This document shows, one piece after another, positions 5,289-8,492 of a stretch of DNA of 8,492 nucleotides. Below the pieces are notes generated by a model. The model made no database searches and was not told the DNA's origin. It saw nothing but the letters and a program-made list of their open reading frames with translations. Position numbers and translations under genes: made by a program. This DNA is from Enterovirga sp. Its GTDB lineage: Bacteria > Pseudomonadota > Alphaproteobacteria > Rhizobiales > Beijerinckiaceae. Where the stretch lies: assembly GCA_028290385.1 (NCBI GenBank), contig JAQGJZ010000033.1, positions 1-8,492 on the forward strand, given 5' to 3'. Every line of letters begins with the position of its first letter. Within the stretch, counting starts at the first letter, position 1.

Positions 5289-5627
5289 TCACTCGGCCGC
5301 CTCGGGCGAAGCTTTGCCGGCGAGCGTCTGGATGACCTCGAAGCCTTCGAATTGCGGGTGACCGGCGTAGAGCGGCCGCGTGCCGGGCGCGCGGCCATGC
5401 GCCTTCCGGAACTGCTCCGATTTCGTCCAGGCTTCGAAATGGGCCTTCGAGGCCCAGACCGTGTGCGAGGAATACAGGATATGGTCCTCGTGTTCCGGCC
5501 CGCGCAGGAGGTGAAACGCGACGAAGCCGTCCATCTCGTTGAGGTGGCTGTCCCGGTTGCGCCACACGGCCTCGAACGCGTCGGTCGCGTCCTTCAGGAC
5601 CTTGAAGCGATTCATGGCGATGAACAC
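5289..5627 (-). CDS. IsdG/HmuQ-like heme-degrading monooxygenase (ABM fold)
   Basis: A 112-residue soluble protein of the antibiotic biosynthesis monooxygenase fold, starting FIAMNRFKV and ending with a short charged tail. The heme-oxygenase triad of the IsdG family is present at matching positions: N6, W67 (FEAWTKS) and H77 (FRKAH). The order N-W-H and the spacing equal those of IsdG/IsdI (N6/7, W66/67, H76/77). Rhizobial HmuQ/HmuD proteins of this kind open heme to release iron. I chose the GTG at 5627 because GGAGG lies ten bases upstream; an ATG four codons later would remove the triad Asn context. No heme-uptake genes and no recognisable Irr (ICE) box were seen nearby, so the function is inferred from the triad. 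A general quinone or small-molecule monooxygenase remains possible. Confidence 0.85.
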   Translation of the reverse strand: MFIAMNRFKVLKDATDAFEAVWRNRDSHLNEMDGFVAFHLLRGPEHEDHILYSSHTVWASKAHFEAWTKSEQFRKAHGRAPGTRPLYAGHPQFEGFEVIQTLAGKASPEAAE

Positions 5628-5826
5628 GGTTGCAATCCTCCATTCTGGGCAAGACGGGTTTGGCGAAGACGCCCGGCCTCGGCTAGCCCCGCGGACTTTC
5701 GGCGCGCCGGGGGAGGGCGGCTGCCGTACGTGACAAACGCGCCGGCCCACCGGGCCCGAGAGGCTCGAACCTTACGGTTTCGGCGCGGTTAGCGTATGGA
5801 ACTTCGACCAAGGCTAGGTGCCCCAG

Positions 5827-6090
5827 ATGTCTCTGACCAAGATCAAGATTGCCACTGCCGCGCTGGCGCTGACGGCGGCCACGCAGGCCTTCGCGGCCAT
5901 GACCCCGCAGGAGGAGGCAACCTTCAAGCAGCACTGCACCAACGATTATATGCGGTTCTGCTCCATGTTCGATCCCAACACGCCGCAGGTCGAGCAATGC
6001 TTCCAGCAGCGCATGAAGGACCTGTCCCCGCGCTGCCAGTCGGCCATTGCCAGCTTCGCGAAGAAGAACCCCGACGGCCGGCGGCGCTGA
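5827..6090 (+). CDS. Small exported four-cysteine protein (cysteine-rich repeat type)
   Basis: An 87-residue protein with a clear Sec signal peptide: K5-K7, a hydrophobic stretch IATAALALTAATQ, then AFA with likely cleavage after residue 23. The mature part has four cysteines, C37, C45, C58 and C70, in a C-x7-C-x12-C-x11-C pattern with QHCTNDYMRFC and VEQCFQQRMKDLSPRC. This resembles a single unit of the cysteine-rich repeat found in Golgi protein GLG1 and in many small rhizobial periplasmic proteins. Two disulfides are likely. Its function is unknown to me. The ATG at 5827 has AGGTG six bases upstream; a GTG at 5818 is an alternative. It is divergent from the monooxygenase and convergent with hpnP, with only 21 bases between stops. 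Confidence 0.82.
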   Translation: MSLTKIKIATAALALTAATQAFAAMTPQEEATFKQHCTNDYMRFCSMFDPNTPQVEQCFQQRMKDLSPRCQSAIASFAKKNPDGRRR

Positions 6091-6096
6091 GGCGCC
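6083..6096. terminator. Short GC hairpin between convergent genes
   Basis: GGCGC (6083-6087) pairs with GCGCC (6092-6096) around a TGAG loop that contains most of the stop codon of the small cysteine-rich gene. It lies at the junction with the converging hpnP gene, whose stop is at 6112. It is short and lacks a T tract, so it is only a weak terminator candidate. Confidence 0.25.
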
Positions 6097-6111
6097 GAGC
6101 GGCCGGAGGGC

Positions 6112-7740
6112 TTACGCCGCCCTTCGGGTGATCGCGGCCATGATCCCCTGCCGGCGCGACGGCTCGGCGGGGGCTTCGGCCCGCAATGCATAGAAGGAGG
6201 CGTTCTGCTGCCCGGCGAGCGCCTCCTGCGTGAAGCGGATCATGTGGTGGGAGACGAAGCCCATGTTGAAGATGGCTTCGATCTGCCCCCGGCGCAGCGC
6301 TTCGCGGGCGGCCCGCCAGAACGCCCGGCGGTAATCCGACAACAGGCCGACCCGTACCGCGATGTTGAAGCCGAGCACGAGGGCTCGGCGCAAGTTCGTG
6401 AGCGTGAGCTGCGTGCGCACCGGCACCTTCACCCGGTTCACGTATGTGGCGTCCATCTGGTGGATGAAGCGCGCGAACAGCCGCTCCGGCGTGTAGGCGT
6501 GGGCAATACACCGCTTCCAGGCCGCGACGACCTCCTCGTGGGGCATCAGGAAGCGGACGTTGGAATCCCGCGACGGGTCGTGATCGAGCCGGTCGGCCTT
6601 TTCCAGCCGCTCCCAGAGCGGCGTCTTGGGCAGCGCCTGCAGCAGGTTGATCGTGAGCACGGGCACGTTGGAGGCGTCCACGAAGGTGCGTAGCCGCGCC
6701 TCGCTCTCGGGAGTGTCGGAATCCAGCCCCATGATGATGCCGGACGTGACCTCCATCCCGTAGCTGTTGATCGTGTTGATCGAGTCGAGGATCGGCAGCT
6801 TGGCGTTGTGCCCCTTGTCGATCAGGCGCAGCGCATCGGCGTCGGGCGTCTCAATCCCCACGAACACCGTGATGAAGTTCGCCTCCTTCATCATGGCGAG
6901 GATCTCCGGCTGCTGCGCGAGGTTCAGCGTCGCCTCGCAGGCGAACTGGAGCGGGTAGCCGTTTTTCTTCTGCCAAGCGACGAGCTCCGGCAGCATGTCG
7001 CGCGTCGCCTTGCGGTTGCCGATGAAATTGTCGTCGACGAAATAGACCACCGCCGGGCGGACGGGCTGGCGCAGGATGAGGTCGAGCTCGGCGAGAAGCT
7101 GGTCCGCGGTCTTGAGCCGGGGCTGCCGCCCATAGAGGGCCGGGATGTCGCAGAACTCGCAGCGATAGGGGCAGCCGCTGGAAAATTGCAGGCTGCCGAT
7201 CAGGTAGCGCCGCAGCGGCACCTTGTCGTAGGCGGGCTGGGGAAACTCCGAGAGAGGCAGCCGCTCGGCTGTGTCGAGCCGGATCTGGCGGGGTGGCCGC
7301 GCGACGCTCTCGTCGAGGAGCGTCACCAGGCGATCGGTCGCGTCCCCCATCTCGCCGACATGGAGGTAGTCGAACTCGCCGTACCATTCCGGCGCGCCGG
7401 ACACGGACGGACCGCCGAGAACCGTGACCTTGCCGGCCGCCTGGCCGCGGCGGCGGATGTCGTTGATCTGCTCGACCTGGACATGCATGCCGCTGACGAA
7501 GACGACGTCGGCCCAGGCGAAATCCTTATCGGTCGCCCGGGCGATGTTCTCGTCCACGAAGCGGACGGGCCAGCTCTCCGGCAGATACGCCGCGATGAGC
7601 AGAAGCCCCTGCGGCGGCATGAAGGCCTTCACCCCACCCATGAGCGGATAGGCGTGGGCGAAGGTGCCGAACGACGGCGTGTAAGCCGGGAAGACGCAGA
7701 GAATGCGCCGCGTACTCGTCACGGGTATCTGGCAGCGCAA
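6112..7740 (-). CDS. hpnP: Hopanoid C-2 methylase HpnP (B12-binding radical SAM)
   Basis: Methylates hopanoids at C-2 of ring A to give 2-methylhopanoids, using cobalamin and radical SAM chemistry. The 542-residue protein has an N-terminal B12-binding-like domain (about 10-145; ILCVFPAY, GVKAFMPPQGLLLIAAYLPE, VTVLGGPSVS) and then a radical SAM core with C190-x3-C194-x2-C197 (SSGCPYRCEFCDIPALYGR). YFVDDNFIGNR (233-243), FVGIETPD (293-300) and GIIMGLDSDTPE (334-345) are typical of the core. The C-terminal DUF4070-type region runs from about 400 to 510. The start is a TTG at 7740, supported by GGAAGGAG with six bases of spacing; an in-frame GTG at 7722 has no such site. It lies 69 bases downstream of hpnN on the same strand, as expected of a hopanoid operon. 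Identity with HpnP rather than another DUF4070 radical SAM protein rests on motifs and the hpnN neighbour. Confidence 0.9.
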   Translation of the reverse strand: MRCQIPVTSTRRILCVFPAYTPSFGTFAHAYPLMGGVKAFMPPQGLLLIAAYLPESWPVRFVDENIARATDKDFAWADVVFVSGMHVQVEQINDIRRRGQAAGKVTVLGGPSVSGAPEWYGEFDYLHVGEMGDATDRLVTLLDESVARPPRQIRLDTAERLPLSEFPQPAYDKVPLRRYLIGSLQFSSGCPYRCEFCDIPALYGRQPRLKTADQLLAELDLILRQPVRPAVVYFVDDNFIGNRKATRDMLPELVAWQKKNGYPLQFACEATLNLAQQPEILAMMKEANFITVFVGIETPDADALRLIDKGHNAKLPILDSINTINSYGMEVTSGIIMGLDSDTPESEARLRTFVDASNVPVLTINLLQALPKTPLWERLEKADRLDHDPSRDSNVRFLMPHEEVVAAWKRCIAHAYTPERLFARFIHQMDATYVNRVKVPVRTQLTLTNLRRALVLGFNIAVRVGLLSDYRRAFWRAAREALRRGQIEAIFNMGFVSHHMIRFTQEALAGQQNASFYALRAEAPAEPSRRQGIMAAITRRAA

Positions 7741-7809
7741 TCAAAACTCCTTCCCGAAGCACTCGGGAGTCTAGCCCGCTCTCGTCGTCGGCGTCGAGCA
7801 GCGCGCGCC

Positions 7810-8492
7810 TCAGGTCTTCTCCGGTGCGACTTTCGGCCCGGGCTGAGCCCGGGGCGGCCCCAGGAACGCGGGCACCATGATGAAGGCCGCGACCAGCGTG
7901 AAGAACAGCGAGATGGTCAGCAGCTTCCCCATGCTCGCCGTCCCGGGGTGGTTTGACAGCCACAGGCTGCCGAACGCGACGCCGGTCGTCAGTGACGAGA
8001 AGAAGATCGCCCGCGTGAGGCTCGAGGCCAGCATGTCGGCGACACCCTCGCGCCAGGCGATCATGTAGTAGATGTGGAACGCGACCCCGACCGCCAGCAT
8101 CAGGGGCAGGGCGATCACGTTCGCGAGGTTCAGCGGCATGCCGATGAGCTGGGCCGCTTCGAGCGTCATGATGGTCGCGACCACCAGCGGCCCGAGCGTC
8201 AAGGCCACGTCCCGCCAATGGCGCAGGGCCAGCGTGAGGACGACGAATACCCCGATCAGCGCGAGGATGCCGGCCGTCATGAAGGCGCGCGCGATCACCT
8301 TGCCCGACTCGACGATGTCGACCGGGCCGCCCGAGACGTTCGGGGCGACCCGCTCCACGGCCGCGACGAAGCGCTCGAGCACCGCGTTGTCGTTGGCGTC
8401 ACCGTTCGGCACGACCTCGATGCGGACCCGTCCGTCGCGCGACATCCAGTCGTCGCGCAGGCTCGCCGGCACGTCGGCGACAGCCACGCGCT
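7810..8492 (-). CDS. hpnN: Hopanoid RND transporter HpnN, C-terminal part (5' end outside the window)
   Basis: The last 227 or so residues of an RND-family membrane protein; the frame is open to the window edge, so the N-terminal three quarters are missing. The visible part starts in the second periplasmic loop (ADVPASLRDDWMSRDGRVRIEVVPNGDANDN). Five or six hydrophobic segments follow, including AFMTAGILALIGVFVVLTLAL, DVALTLGPLVVATIMTL, LANVIALPLMLAVGVAFHIYY, AIFFSSLTTGVAFGSLWL and LLTISLFFTLVAAFIMVPAF, matching the C-terminal transmembrane half of MmpL-like HpnN. The protein ends with a short Pro/Lys-rich cytoplasmic tail. HpnN moves hopanoids from the inner to the outer membrane. A GTG at 8487 is an internal valine, not the start. 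The adjacent hpnP supports the assignment over other MmpL-like RND proteins. Confidence 0.88.
   Translation of the reverse strand, partial: RVAVADVPASLRDDWMSRDGRVRIEVVPNGDANDNAVLERFVAAVERVAPNVSGGPVDIVESGKVIARAFMTAGILALIGVFVVLTLALRHWRDVALTLGPLVVATIMTLEAAQLIGMPLNLANVIALPLMLAVGVAFHIYYMIAWREGVADMLASSLTRAIFFSSLTTGVAFGSLWLSNHPGTASMGKLLTISLFFTLVAAFIMVPAFLGPPRAQPGPKVAPEKT

Noticed and set aside
5165..5398. N-terminal extension of glutaminase by 78 residues
   Set aside because: The extension is arginine- and proline-rich, overlaps the upstream gene and its hairpin, and the GTG at 5164 has a good ribosome-binding site and gives the family length.
5628..5826. Iron-response box upstream of the IsdG-like gene
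   Set aside because: I looked for a TTTAGAA/TTCTAAA-type ICE motif in the divergent gap and saw none.
6808..7956. A 382-codon open frame on the plus strand across hpnP and hpnN
   Set aside because: It is the complement of two well-supported coding regions and crosses their boundary; its composition is typical of an antisense frame in high-GC DNA.
1..8492. CRISPR array, tRNA, rRNA, transposon or defence system
   Set aside because: No spaced direct repeats, cloverleaf, rRNA segments, transposase motifs or known defence domains were seen on either strand.

Overview
The window is GC-rich, about 8.5 kb long, with densely packed genes and short intergenic gaps. The gene content points to an alphaproteobacterium of the order Hyphomicrobiales (Rhizobiales), most plausibly Methylobacterium/Methylorubrum or a close relative. 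The pointers are a eukaryote-type glutamine synthetase II next to a divergent GstI/DUF2735 gene, a hopanoid C-2 methylase (HpnP) just downstream of the hopanoid transporter HpnN, and a PaoABC-type periplasmic aldehyde oxidoreductase. The genus is inferred from gene content; no rRNA gene is present.

Layout from left to right. (1) 1-695, minus strand: the first codons of a PaoB-like FAD subunit and the complete PaoA-like 2Fe-2S subunit, joined by an ATGA overlap. The paoB frame has an amber codon at codon 11. (2) 945-1916, minus: a class I SAM-dependent methyltransferase with visibly lower GC than its neighbours. (3) 2146-2448, minus: a 100-residue helix-turn-helix-like protein. (4) 2629-4172: a nitrogen module. 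glnII (minus) and gstI (plus) diverge from a 317-base region that holds a strong sigma-54 promoter match for glnII, a candidate NtrC site, and a hairpin in each leader. (5) 4235-5164, minus: glutaminase, convergent with gstI. (6) 5289-5627, minus: a 112-residue IsdG/HmuQ-like monooxygenase with the Asn-Trp-His triad. (7) 5827-6090, plus: a small exported four-cysteine protein. (8) 6112-8492, minus: hpnP (B12-binding radical SAM) and the C-terminal part of hpnN, which runs off the window.

How the genes work together. glnII makes glutamine, gstI is expected to restrain GSII synthesis at translation, and glsA breaks glutamine down, so three adjacent genes act on one metabolite. hpnN and hpnP belong to the hopanoid pathway and imply 2-methylhopanoid production and outer-membrane delivery. 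The remaining genes look like ordinary single-gene accessory functions.

I found no CRISPR array, tRNA, rRNA, transposase, phage gene or defence system. The most worthwhile signals are the paired regulatory structure between glnII and gstI and the interrupted paoB reading frame.
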